The position numbers and the translations under genes were made by a program. A stretch of 64,000 bases of DNA, from assembly GCF_023091745.1 (NCBI RefSeq), contig NW_026291481.1:2232001-2296000 (forward strand). Direction: 5' to 3'. This document shows positions 48,783 through 61,400 of this stretch, piece by piece. Origin of the DNA: Budorcas taxicolor (lineage: Eukaryota; Chordata; Mammalia; Artiodactyla; Bovidae). The first letter of the stretch is position 1. Each line of letters opens with the position of its first letter. Below the pieces are notes generated by a model. It worked only from the letters and a program-made list of their open reading frames with translations. It did no database searches and was not told the origin of the DNA.

Positions 48783-50582
48783 CGGTTATGTCGGGGAACT
48801 TCTTGAATTGCACCAAGGGTGTGAAGGACCCTTTCGACGTTCCAGAGGTGAGGTGTGATTAGCCCCGAGAAGCCTCTGCGGAAATGGGCCTCATCTCGCC
48901 GGCAGGGGAGAACCTCCTGGATATTCTCGAGTTGCGGCAGGTCTTCTCGAGTTACGACGGGGACCTCAGGGACCCGCTCTGGTGGCCTCAGGAAGGGTTA
49001 GTCCCCATGCGAGTTGCTAGGGGCCATCTCGGGATTCCTCTCCCGTCCATGCCGGGGCCTAAGACCTTGTGTGGATTCGGGACCGGACCCTGAGCATTCC
49101 TCTCCAGTGTTCACGTGGATCTTGGGGTGCCTCTGAGTCTCCCCAGGGGAATCAGGCATCGTCTCGAGTGGGGGCATGCACGTGCGCTTCCCTCCCGAGC
49201 TGCAGCAGTAGGGTTCACGCTTCCTGTCACGTGGATCAAGGGATCTGTGGCTTTCCCTCGAGGCTTTCCCTCGAGGCTTTCCCACGAGGCTTTCCCACAG
49301 GGCTGTGCCAAGTGCCACCTTGGTGGGAGTCGATCCTCGGCGTGAAAGACGAGCCGGTGAAGGGAAAAGAGGTTCCTCTGGAATGGACTGAGACATCTGG
49401 GGGACTCTTGGAATGGTGGCACGACCCTGGAGTTCCTCTCGCCGTTCCTGTTGAGAGGGCCTCCTCTTGAGATGCGACGGGAACGCCGGGAAATCTTTCC
49501 CGACGAAGCAGGGAAAGGATCCGTCACCTCGAGCTACGAGGCGGAAACGGGGCTCCTCTGGATGTGGGCGGGACCCTCGTGTTTCCTCTCGAGGGCAGAC
49601 GGGCATGTCGGGGAACTTCTTGAGTTGCACCAAGGGTGTGAAGGACCCTTTTGACGTTCCAGAGGTGAGGTGTGATTAGCCCCGATAAGCCTCTGTGGAA
49701 ATGGGCCTCATCTCGCCTGCAGAGGAGAACCTCCTGGATATTCTCGAGTTGCGGCAGGTCTTCTCGAGTTACGACGGGGACCTCAGGGACCCGCTCTGGT
49801 GGCCTCAGGAAGGGCCAGTCCCCATTCGAGTTGCTAGGGACCATCTCTGGATTCCTCTCCCGTCCATGCCGGGGCCTAAGACCTTGTGTGGAGTCGGGGC
49901 CGGAACCTGAGCATTCCTCTCCAGTGTTGACATGGATCTTGGGGTGCCTCTGAGGCTCCCCAGGGGAGTCAGGCCTCGTCTCGAGTGGGGGCATGCACGT
50001 GCGCTTTCTTCCCGAGCTGCAGCAGTAGGGTCACGCTTCCTGTAACGTGGATCAAGGGATCTGTGGCTTTCCCTCGAGGCTTTCCCTCGAGCCTTTCCCA
50101 CGAGGCTTTCCCACAGAGCTGTGCCAAGTGCCACCTTGGTGTGAGTCGATCCTCGGCGTGAAAGACGAGCCGGTGAAGGGAAAAGAGTTTCCTCTGGAAT
50201 GGGCTGAGACATCTGGGGGATTCTTGGAATGGTGGCACGACTCTGGAGTTCCTCTCGCCGTGCCTGTTGAGAGGGCCTCCTCTTGAGATGCGAGGGGAAC
50301 TGCGGGAATTCTTTCCCAAAGAAGCAGGGAAAGGATCCGTCACCTCGAGATACGAGGTGGAAACGGGGCTCCTCTGGATGTGGAAGGGACCCTCGTGTTT
50401 ACTCTCGAGTGGAGACGGGTATGTCGGGGAACCTCTTGAGTTGCACCAAGGGTGGGAAGGACCCTTTCGACGTTCCAGAGGTGAGGTGTGATTAGCCCCG
50501 AGAAGCCTCTGCGGAAATGGGCCTCATCTCGCCTGCAGGGGAGAACCTCCTGGATATTCTCGAGTTGCGGCAGGTCTTCTCG
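48783..50582 (+). repeat. 2,461-bp-spaced repeat, copy 2
   Basis: Anchors 49467 and 50283 answer to 47006 and 47821. Copy 2 keeps AAATGGGCC where copy 1 has AAATAGGCC (near 47238), and GAAGCAGGG where copy 1 has GAAGAAGGG (near 47860). Similarity ends near 50583 at CTCGACTTACG. Confidence 0.8.
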
Positions 50583-53500
50583 ACTTACGACAGGGACCTC
50601 AGGGACCCGCTCTGGTGGCCTCAAGAAGGGCCAGTCCCCATGCGAGTTGCTAGGGGCCTTCTCGGGATTCCTCTCCCGTCGATGCCGGGGCCTAAGAACT
50701 TGTGTGGAGTCGGGGCCGGAACCTGAGCATTCCTCTCCAGTGTTGACGTGGATCTTGGGGTGCCTCTGAGTATCCCCAGGGGAGTCAGGCCTCGTCTCGA
50801 GTGGGGGGATGCACGTGCGCTTCCCTCCCGAGCTGCAGCAGTAGGGTTCACGCTTCCTGTCACGTGGATCAAGGGATCTGTGGCTTTCCCTCGAGGCTTT
50901 CCCTCGAGGCTTTCCCACGAGGCTTTCCCACAGGGCTGTGCCAAGTGCCACCTTGGTGTGAGTCGATCTTCGGCGTGAAAGACGAGCCGGTGAAGGGAAA
51001 GGAGGTTCCTCTGGAATGGACTGAGACATCTGGGGGACTCTTGGAATGGTGGCACGACCCTGGAGTTCCTCTCGCCGTTCCTGTTGAGATGGCCTCCTCT
51101 TGAGATGCGACGGGAACGCCGGGAATTCTTTCCCGACGAAGCAGGGAAAGGATCCGTCACCTCGGGCTACGAGGCGGAAACGGGCCTCCTCTGGATGTGG
51201 GCGAGACCCTCGTGTTTCCTCTCGAGTGGAGACGGGTATGTCGGGGAACTTCTTGAGTTGCACCAAGGGTGTGAAGGACCCTTTTGACGTTCCAGAGGTG
51301 AGGTGTGATTAGCCCCGATAAGCCTCTGCGGAAATGGGCCTCATCTCGCCTGCAGGGGAGAACCTCCTGGATATTCTCGAGTTGCGGCAGGTCTTGTCGA
51401 GTTACGATGGGGACCTCAGGGACCCGCAATGGTGGCCTCAGGAAGGGCCAGTCCCCATGCGAGTTGCTAGGGGCCATCTCGGGATTCCTCTTCCATTGAT
51501 GCCAGGGCCTAAGACCTTGTGTGGAGTCGGGGCCAGGACCAGAGGACACCTCTCCCGTGTTGACATGGATCTTGGGATGCCTCTGAGGCTCCCCAGGGGA
51601 GTCAGGCCTCGTCTCGAGTGGGGGCATGCACGTGCGCATCCCTCCCGTGCTGCAGCAGTAGGGTTCACGCTTCCTGTCACGTGGATCAAGGGATCTGTGG
51701 CTTTCCCTCGAGGCTTTCCCTCGAGGCTTTCCGACGAGGCTTCCCACAGGGCTATGCCAAGTGCCACCTTGGTGTGAGTCGATCCTCGGCGTGAAAGACG
51801 AGCCGGGGAAGGGAAAAGAGGTTCCTCTGGAATGGGCTGAGACATCTGGGGGACTCTTGGAATGGTGGCAGGACCCTGGAGTTCCTCTCGCCGATCCTGT
51901 TGAGAGGGCCTTCTCTTGAGATGCGACGGGAACGCCGGGAAATCTTTCCCGACGAAGCAGGGAAAGGATCTCTCACCTCGAGCTACGAGGCGGTAACGGG
52001 CCTCCTCTGGATGTGGGCGGGACCCTCGTGTTTCCTCTCGAGTGGAGACAGGTATGTCGGGGAACTTCTTGAGTTGCACCAAGGGTGTGAAGGACCCTTT
52101 CGACGTTCCAGAGGTGAGGTGTGATTAGCCCCGAGAAGCCTCTGCGGAAATGGGCCTCATCTCGCCTGCAGGCGAGAACCTCCTGGATATTCTCGAGTTG
52201 CGGCAGGTCTTCTCGACTTACGACGGGGACCTCAGGGACCCGCTCTGGTGGCCTCAGGAAGGGCCAGTCCCCATGCGAGTTGCTAGGGGCCATCTCGGGA
52301 TTCCTCTCCCATCGATGCCGGGGCCTAAGAACTTGTGTGGAGTCGGGGCCGGAACCTGAGCATTCCTCTCCAGTGTTGACATGGATTTTGGGGTGCCTCT
52401 TAGTCTCCCCAGTGGTGTCAGGCTTCGTTTCGAGTGGGGCCATGCATGTGCGATTTCCTCCCAAGCTGCAGCAGTAGGGTCACGCTTCCTGTCACGTGGA
52501 TCAAGGGATCTGTGGCTTTCCCTTTAGGCTTTCCTTCCAGGGTTTCCACGAGGCTTTCCCACAGGGCTATGCCAAGTGCCACCTTGGTGTGAGTCGATCC
52601 TCGGCGTGAAAGACGAGCCGGTGAAGGGAAAAGAGGTTCCTCTGAAATGGACTGAGACATCTGGGGGACTCTTGGAATGGTGGCACGACCCTGGTGTTCC
52701 TCTCGCCGTTCCTGTTGAGAGGGCCTCCTCTTGAGATGCGAGGGGAACGGCGGGAATTCTTTCCCAACGAAGCAGGGAAAGGATCCATCACCTCAAGCTA
52801 CGAGGCGGAAACGGGGCTCCTCTGGATGTGGGCGGGACCCTCGTGTTTCCTCTCGAGTGGAGACGGGTATGTCGGGGAACTTCCTGAATTGCACCAAGGG
52901 TGGGAAGGACCCTTTCGACGTTCCAGAGGTGAGGTGTGATTAGCCCCGAGAAACCTCTGCGGAAATGGGCCTCATCTCGCCTGCAGGGGAGAACCTCCTG
53001 GATATTCTCGAGTTGCCGCAGGTCTTCTTGAGTTACGACGGGGACCTCAGGGACCCGCTCTGGTGGCCTCAGGAAGGGCCAGTCCACATGCGAGTTGCTA
53101 GGGGCCATCTCGGGATTCCTCTCCTGTCGATGCTGGGGCTAAGACCTTGTGTGGAGTCGGGGTCGGGACCAGACGATTCCTCTCCAGTGTTGACATGGAT
53201 CTTGGGGTGCCTCTGAGTCTCCCCAGGGTAGTCAGGTCTCGTTTCGAATGGGGGCATGCACGTGCGCTTCCCTCCCGAGCTGCCGCAGTAGGGTCACGCT
53301 TCCTGTCATGTGGATCAAGGGATCTGTGGCTTTCCCTTGAGGCTTTCCTTCGAGGCTTTCCCACGAGGCTTTCCCACAGGGCTGTGCCAAGTGCCACAAG
53401 GTGTGAGTCGATCCTCGGCGTGAAAGACGAGCCGGTGAAGGAAAAGAGGTTCCTCTGGAATGGACTGAGACATCTGGGGGACTCTTGGAATGGTGGCACG

Positions 53501-54230
53501 ACCCTGGAGTTCCTCTCGCCGTTCCTGTTGAGAGGGCCTCCTCTTGAGATGCGACGGGAACGCTGGGAATTCTTTCCCGACGAAGCAGGGAAAGGATCCG
53601 TCACCTCGAGCTACGAGGCGGAAACGGGGCTCCTCTGGATGTGGGCGGGACCCTCGTGTTTCCTCTCGAGTGGAGACGGGTATGTCGGGGAACTTCTTGA
53701 GTTGCACCAAAGGTGTGAAGGACCCTTTCGACGTTCCAGAGGTGAGGTGTGATTAGCCCCGAGAAGCCTCTGCGGAAATGGGCCTCATCTCGCCTGCAGG
53801 GGTGAAACTCCTGTCTATTCTCGAGTTGCGGCAGGTCTTCTCGAGTTACGACGGGGACCTCAGGCACCCGCTCTGGTGGCCTCAGGAACGGCGAGTCCCC
53901 ATGCGAGTTGCTAGGGACTATCTCGGGATACCTCTCTCGTCCATGCCGGGGCCTAATACCTTGTGTGGAGTCGGGGCCGGAACCTGAGCATTCCTCTCCA
54001 GTGTTGACATGGATCTTGGGGTGCCTCTGAGGCTCCCCAGGGGAGTCAGGCCTCGTCTCGAGTGGGGGCATGCACGTGCGCTTTCCTCCCGAGCTGCAGC
54101 AGTAGGGTCACGCTTCCTGTAACGTTGATCAAGGCATCTGTGGCTTTCCCTCGAGGCTTTCCCTCCAGCCTTTCCACGAGGCTTTCCCACAGAGCTGTGC
54201 CAAGTGCCACCTTATTGTGGGTCGATCCTC
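50583..54230 (+). repeat. Divergent single monomers before the A/B junction
   Basis: Anchors are 51100, 51916, 52731 and 53544. I find no close multi-monomer duplicate for these copies. They carry many private changes: GTGCCACAAGGTG near 53390 (loss in the CCACCTTGG segment), GTGAAGGAAAAG near 53440, degenerate minirepeats near 52520-52560 and 54150-54190, and CTCAAGCTACG near 52793. Higher divergence next to a subfamily border fits a zone homogenised less often. Confidence 0.8.
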
Positions 54231-55015
54231 GGCGTGAAAGACGAGCCGGTGAAGGGAAAAGAGGTTCCTCTGGAATGGACTGAGACATCTGGGGGACTCT
54301 TGGAATGGTGGCACGACCCTGGAGTTCCTCTCGCCGTTCCTGTTGAGAGGGCCTCCTCTTGAGATGCGACGGGAACGCCGGGAACTCTTTCCCGACGAAG
54401 CAGGGAAAGGATCCCTCATCTCGAGCTACGAGGCGGAAACGGGACTCCTCTGGATGTGGGCGGGACCCTCGTGATTCCTCTCGAGTGGAAACGGGTATGT
54501 CGGGGAACTTCTTGATTTGCTCCAAGGGTGTGAAGGACCCTCTCGAAGTTCAGAGGTGAGGTGTGATCAGCCTCGAGACGCCTCAGCTGAAATGGGCCTC
54601 ATCTCGCCTGGAGGGGAGAACCTCCTGGATTTTCTCGAGTTGCGGCAGGTCTTCTCGAGTTACGACGGGGACCTCAGGGACCTGCTCTGGTGGACTCAGG
54701 AAAGGCCAGTCCCCATGCGAGTTGCGAGGGGACCACTCGGGATTCCTCTCCCGTCCATGCCGGGGCCTCAGTCCTTGTGTGGAGTCGGGGCCGGAACCTG
54801 AGGATTCCTCTCCAGTGTTGCCATGGATCTTGGGGTGCTTCTGAGTCTCCCCAGGGAAGTCAGGCCTCGTCTCGAGTGGGGGCATGCACGTGCGCTTTCC
54901 TCCCGAGCTGCAGCAGTAGTGTCACGCTTCCTGTCACGTGGATCAAGGGATCTGTGGCTTTCCCTCGAGGCTGTCCCTCGAGGCTTTCCCACGAGGCTTT
55001 CCCACAGGGCTGTGC

Positions 55016-55021
55016 CACGTG
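55016..55021. other. Third CACGTG word gained in subfamily B
   Basis: In A monomers the place reads CCAAGTGCC; in B monomers it reads CCACGTGCC, a single A to C change that makes a third CACGTG. It is fixed in the B copies from about 55.0 kb on, and also at 4880-4885 and 5670-5675 in the B-like island. Confidence 0.6.
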
Positions 55022-56805
55022 CCACCTTGGTGTGAGTCGATCCTCGGCGTGAAAGACGAGCCGGTGAACGGAAAAGAGGATCCTCTGGAATGGACTGAGA
55101 CATCTGGGGGACTCTTGGAATGGTGGCACGACCCTGGAGTTCCTCTCGCCGTTCCTGTTGAGAGGGCCTCCTCTTGAGATGAGACGGGAACGCCGGGAAC
55201 TCTTTCCCGACGAAAAAGGGAAAGGATCCCTCATCTCGAGCTACGAGGCGGAAACGGGGCTCCTCTGGATGTGGGCGCGACCCTCGTGATTCCTCTCGAG
55301 TGGAGACGGCTAGGTCGGGGAACTTCTTGATTTGCACCAAGGGTGTGAAGGACCCTTTCGAAGTTCCAGAGGTGAGGTGTGATCAGCCTCGAGACGCCTC
55401 AGCGGAAATGGGCCTCATCTCGCCTGGAGGGGAGAACCTCCTGGATTTTCTCGAGTTGCGGCAGGTCTTCTCGAGTTACGACGGGGACCTCAGGGACCTG
55501 CTCTGGTGGACTCAGGAAAGGCCTGTCCCCATGCGAGTTGCGAGGGGACCACTCGGGATTCCTCTCCCGTCCATGCTGGGGCCTCAGTCCTTGTGTGGAG
55601 TCGGGGCCGGAACCTGAGGATTCCTCTCCAGTGTTGCCATGGATCTTGGGGTGCTTCTGAGTCTCCCCAGGGAAGTCAGGCCTCGTCTCGAGTGGGGGCA
55701 TGCACGTGCGCTTTCCTCCCGAGCTGCAGCACTAGTGTCACGCTTCCTGTCACGTGGATCAAGGGATCTGTGGCTTTCCCTCGAGGCTGTCCCTCGAGGC
55801 TTTCCCACGAGGCTTTCCCACAGGGCTGTGCCACGTGCCACCTTGGTGTGAGTCGATCCTCGGCGAGAAAGACGAGCCGGTGAACGGAAAAGAGGATCCT
55901 CTGGAATGGACTGAGACATCTGGGGGACTCTTGGAATCGTGGCACGACCCTGGAGTTCCTCTCGCCGTTCCTGTTGAGAGGGCCTCCTCTTGAGATGAGA
56001 CGGGAACGCCGGGAACTCTTTCCCAACGAAAAAGGGAAAGGATCCCTCATCTCGAGCTACGAGGCGGGAACGGGGCTCCTCTGGATGTGGGCGGGACCCT
56101 CGTGATTCCTCTCGAGTGGAGACGGCTAGGTCGGGGAACTTCTTGATTTGCACCAAGGGTGTGAAGGACCCTTTCGAAGTTCCAGAGGTGAGGTGTGATC
56201 AGCCTCGAGACGCCTCAGCGGAAATGGGCCTCATCTCGCCTGGAGGGGAGAACCTCCTGGATTTTCTCGAGTTGCGGCAGGTCTTCTCGAGTTACGACGG
56301 GGACCTCAGGGACCCGCTCTGGTGGCCTCAGGAAAGGCCAGTCCCCATGCGAGTTGCTAGGGGACCTCTCAGGATTCCTCTCCCGTCCATGCCGGGGCCT
56401 CAGTCCTTGTGTGGAGTCGGGGCCGGAACCTGAGGATTCCCCTCCAGTGTTGCCATGGATCTTGGGGTTCTTCTGAGTCTCCCCAGGGGAGTCAGGCCTC
56501 GTCTCGAGTGGGGGCATGCACGTGCGCTTTCCTCCCGAGCTGCAGCAGTAGTGTCACGCTTCCTGTCACGTGGATCAAGGGATCTGTGGCTTTCCCTCGA
56601 GGCTGTCCCTCGAGGCTTTCCCACGAGGCTTTCCCACAGGGCAGTGCCACGTGCCACCTTGGTGTGAGTCGATCCTCGGCGTGAAAGACGAGCCGGTGAA
56701 GGGAAAAGAGGTTCCTCTGGAATGGACTGAGACATCTGGGGGACTCTTGGAATGGTGGCACGACCCTGGAGTTCCTCTCGCCTTTCCTGTTGAGAGGGCC
56801 TCCTC

Positions 56806-57620
56806 TTGAGGTGCGACGGGAACGCCGGGAACTCTTTCCCGACGAAGCAGGGAAAGGATCCCTCATCTCGAGCTACGAGGCGGAAACGGGGCTCCTCTGG
56901 ATGTGGGCGGGACCCTCGTGATTCCTCTCGAGTGGAGACGGGTATGTCGGGGAACTTCTTGATTTGCACCAAGGGTGTGAAGGAGCCTTTCGAAGTTCAG
57001 AGGTGAGGTGTGATCACCCTCGAGACGCCTCAGCGGAAATGGGCCTCATCTCGCCTGGAGGGGAGAACCTCCTGGATTTTCTCGAGTTGCGGCAGGTCTT
57101 CTCGAGTTACGACGGGGACCTCAGGGACCCGCTCTGGTGGCCTCAGGAAAGGCCAGTCCCCATGCGAGTTGCTAGGGGACCTCTCAGGATTCCTCTCCCG
57201 TCCATGCCGGGGCCTCAGTCCTTGTGTGGAGTCGGGGCCGGAAACTGAGGATTCCTCTCCAGTGTTGCCATGGATCTTGGGGTGCTTCTGAGTCTCCCCA
57301 GGGGAGTCAGGCCTCGTCTCGAGAGGGGGCATGCACGTGCGCTTTCCTCCCGAGCTGCAGCAGTAGTGTCACGCTTCCTGTCACGTGGATCAAGGGATCT
57401 GTGGCTTTCCCTCGAGGCTGTCCCTCGAGGCTTTCCCACGAGGCTTTCCCACAGGGCTGTGCCACGTGCCACCTTGGTGTGAGTCGATCCTCGGCGTGAA
57501 AGACGAGCCGGTGAAGGGAAAAGAGGTTCCTTTGGAATGGACTGAGACATCTGGGGGACTCTTGGAATGGTGGCACGACCATGGAGTTCCTCTCGCCTTT
57601 CCTGTTGAGAGGGCCTCCTC
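56806..57620 (+). repeat. Single-monomer tandem duplication, copy 1 (815 bp)
   Basis: Nearly identical to the next monomer, sharing the frame-shortened AAGTTCAGAGG and GATCACCCTCGAG words near 56992-57020 and 57807-57835. The related segment at 59.3-61.7 kb lacks the extra copy, so the duplication came after the 4,078-bp duplication. Confidence 0.8.
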
Positions 57621-58435
57621 TTGAGGTGCGACGGGAACGCCGGGAACTCTTTCCCGACGAAGCAGGGAAAGGATCCCTCATCTCGAGCTACGAGGCGGAA
57701 ACGGGGCTCCTCTGGATGTGGGCGGGACCCTCGTGATTCCTCTCGAGTGGAGACGGGTATGTCGGGGAACTTCTTGATTTGCACCAAGGGTGTGAAGGAG
57801 CCTTTCGAAGTTCAGAGGTGAGGTGTGATCACCCTCGAGACGCCTCAGCGGAAATGGGCCTCATCTCGCCTGGAGGGGAGAACCTCCTGGATTTTCTCGA
57901 GTTGCGGCAGGTCTTCTCGAGTTACGACGGGGACCTCAGGGACCCGCTCTGGTGGCCTCAGGAAAGGCCAGTCCCCATGCGAGTTGCTAGGGGACCTCTC
58001 AGGATTCCTCTCCCGTCCATGCCGGGGCCTCAGTCCTTGTGTGGAGTCGGGGCCGGAAACTGAGGATTCCTCTCCAGTGTTGCCATGGATCTTGGGGTGC
58101 TTCTGAGTCTCCCCAGGGGAGTCAGGCCTCGTCTCGAGAGGGGGCATGCACGTGCGCTTTCCTCCCGAGCTGCAGCAGTAGTGTCACGCTTCCTGTCACG
58201 TGGATCAAGGGATCTGTGGCTTTCCCTCGAGGCTGTCCCTCGAGGCTTTCCCACGAGGCTTTCCCACAGGGCTGTGCCACGTGCCACCTTGGTGTGAGTC
58301 GATCCTCGGCGTGAAAGACGAGCCGGTGAAGGGAAAAGAGGTTCCTTTGGAATGGACTAAGACATCTGGGGTACTCTTGGAATGGTGGCACGACCATGGA
58401 GTTCCTCTCGCCTTTCCTGTTGAGAGGGCCTCCTC
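57621..58435 (+). repeat. Single-monomer tandem duplication, copy 2 (815 bp)
   Basis: Second copy of the 815-bp unit. It is followed by a TGGACTAAGACATCTGGGG variant near 58355 that recurs near 61616 and 63247, which shows exchange with the later copies. Confidence 0.8.
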
Positions 58436-61400
58436 TTGAGATGCGACGTGAACGCCGGGAACTCTTTCCCGACGAAGCAGGGAAAGGATCCCTCATCTCG
58501 AGCTACGAGGCGGAAACGGGGCTCCTCTGGATGTGGGCGGGACCCTCGTGATTCCTCTCGAGGGGAGACAGCTAGGTCGGGGAACTTCTTGATTTGCACC
58601 AAGGGTGTGAAGGACCCTTTCGAAGTTCCAGAGGTGAGGTGTGATCAGCCTCGAGACGCCTCAGCGGAAATGGGCCTCATCACGCCTGGAGGGGAGAACC
58701 TCCTGGATTTTCTCGAGTTGCGGCAGGTCGTCTCGAGTTACGACGGGGATCACAGGGACCCGCTCTGCTGGCCTCAGGAAAGGCCAGTTCCCATGCGAGT
58801 TGCAAGGGGACCTCTTGGGATTCCTCTCCCGTCCATGCCGGGGCCTCAGTCCTTGTGTGGAGTCGGGGCCGGAACCTGAGGATTCCTCTCCAGTGTTGCC
58901 ATGGATCTTGGGGTGCTTCTGAGTCTCCCCAGGGGAGTCAGGCCTCGTCTTGAGTGGGGGCATTCACGTGCGCTTTCCTCCCGAGCTGCGGCAGTAGTGT
59001 CACACTTCCTGTCACGTGGATCAAGTGATCTGTGGCTTTCCCTCGAGGCTGTCCCTCGAGGCTTTCCCACGAGGCTTTCCCACAGGGCTGTGCCACGTGC
59101 CACCTTGGTGTGAGTCGATCCTCGGCGTGAAAGACGAGCCGGTGAACGGAAAAGAGGATCCTCTGGAATGGACTGAGACATCTGGGGGACTCTTGGAATG
59201 GTGGCACGACCCTGGAGTTCCTCTCGCCGTTCCTGTTGAGAGGGCCTCCTCTTGAGATGAGACGGGAACGCCGGGAACTCTTTCCCGACGAAAAAGGGAA
59301 AGGATCCCTCATCTCGAGCTACGAGGCGGAAACGGGGCTCCTCTGGATGTGGGCGCGACCCTCGTGATTCCTCTCGAGTGGAGACGGCTAGGTCGGGGAA
59401 CTTCTTGATTTGCACCAAGGGTGTGAAGGACCCTTTCGAAGTTCCAGAGGTGAGGTGTGATCAGCCTCGAGACGCCTCAGCGGAAATGGGCCTCATCTCG
59501 CCTGGAGGGGAGAACCTCCTGGATTTTCTCGAGTTGCGGCAGGTCTTCTCGAGTTACGACGGGGACCTCAGGGACCTGCTCTGGTGGACTCAGGAAAGGC
59601 CTGTCCCCATGCGAGTTGCGAGGGGACCACTCGGGATTCCTCTCCCGTCCATGCCGGGGCCTCAGTCCTTGTGTGGAGTCGGGGCCGGAACCTGAGGATT
59701 CCTCTCCAGTGTTGCCATGGATCTTGGGGTGCTTCTGAGTCTCCCCAGGGAAGTCAGGCCTCGTCTCGAGTGGGGGCATGCACGTGCGCTTTCCTCCCGA
59801 GCTGCAGCACTAGTGTCACGCTTCCTGTCACGTGGATCAAGGGATCTGTGGCTTTCCCTCGAGGCTGTCCCTCGAGGCTTTCCCACGAGGCTTTCCCACA
59901 GGGCTGTGCCACGTGCCACCTTGGTGTGAGTCGATCCTCGGCGAGAAAGACGAGCCGGTGAACGGAAAAGAGGATCCTCTGGAATGGACTGAGACATCTG
60001 GGGGACTCTTGGAATCGTGGCACGACCCTGGAGTTCCTCTCGCCGTTCCTGTTGAGAGGGCCTCCTCTTGAGATGAGACGGGAACGCCGGGAACTCTTTC
60101 CCGACGAAAAAGGGAAAGGATCCCTCATCTCGAGCTACGAGGCGGAAACGGGGCTCCTCTGGATGTGGGCGCGACCCTCGTGATTCCTCTCGAGTGGAGA
60201 CGGCTAGGTCGGGGAACTTCTTGATTTGCACCAAGGGTGTGAAGGAGCCTTTCGAAGTTCAGAGGTGAGGTGTGATCAGCCTCGAGACGCCTCAGCGGAA
60301 ATGGGCCTCATCTCGCCTGGAGGGGAGAACCTCCTGGATTTTCTCGAGTTGCGGCAGGTCTTCTCGAGTTACGACGGGGACCTCAGGGACCCGCTCTGGT
60401 GGCCTCAGGAAAGGCCAGTCCCCATGCGAGTTGCTAGGGGACCTCTCAGGATTCCTCTCCCGTCCATGCCGGGGCCTCAGTCCTTGTGTGGAGTCGGGGC
60501 CGGAACCTGAGGATTCCCCTCCAGTGTTGCCATGGATCTTGGGGTTCTTCTGAGTCTCCCCAGGGGAGTCAGGCCTCGTCTCGAGTGGGGGCATGCACGT
60601 GCGCTTTCCTCCCGAGCTGCAGCAGTAGTGTCACGCTTCCTGTCACGTGGATCAAGGGATCTGTGGCTTTCCCTCGAGGCTGTCCCTCGAGGCTTTCCCA
60701 CGAGGCTTTCCCACAGGGCTGTGCCACGTGCCACCTTGGTGTGAGTCGATCCTCGGCGTGAAAGACGAGCCGGTGAAGGGAAAAGAGGTTCCTCTGGAAT
60801 GGACTGAGACATCTGGGGGACTCTTGGAATGGTGGCACGACCCTGGAGTTCCTCTCGCCTTTCCTGTTGAGAGGGCCTCCTCTTGAGATGCGACGGGAAC
60901 GCCGGGAACTCTTTCCCGACGAAGCAGGGAAAGGATCCCTCATCTCGAGCTACGAGGCGGAAACGGGGCTCCTCTGGATGTGGGCGGGACCCTCGTGATT
61001 CCTCTCGAGTGGAGACGGGTATGTCGGGGAACTTCTTGATTTGCACCAAGGGTGTGAAGGAGCCTTTCGAAGTTCAGAGGTGAGGTGTGATCACCCTCGA
61101 GACGCCTCAGCGGAAATGGGCCTCATCTCGCCTGGAGGGGAGAACCTCCTGGATTTTCTCGAGTTGCGGCAGGTCTTCTCGAGTTACGACGGGGACCTCA
61201 GGGACCCGCTCTGGTGGCCTCAGGAAAGGCCAGTCCCCATGCGAGGTGCTAGGGGACCTCTCAGGATTCCTCTCCCGTCCATGCCGGGGCCTCAGTCCTT
61301 GTGTGGAGTCGGGGCCGGAAACTGAGGATTCCTCTCCAGTGTTGCCATGGATCTTGGGGTGCTTCTGAGTCTCCCCAGGGGAGTCAGGCCTCGTCTCGAG

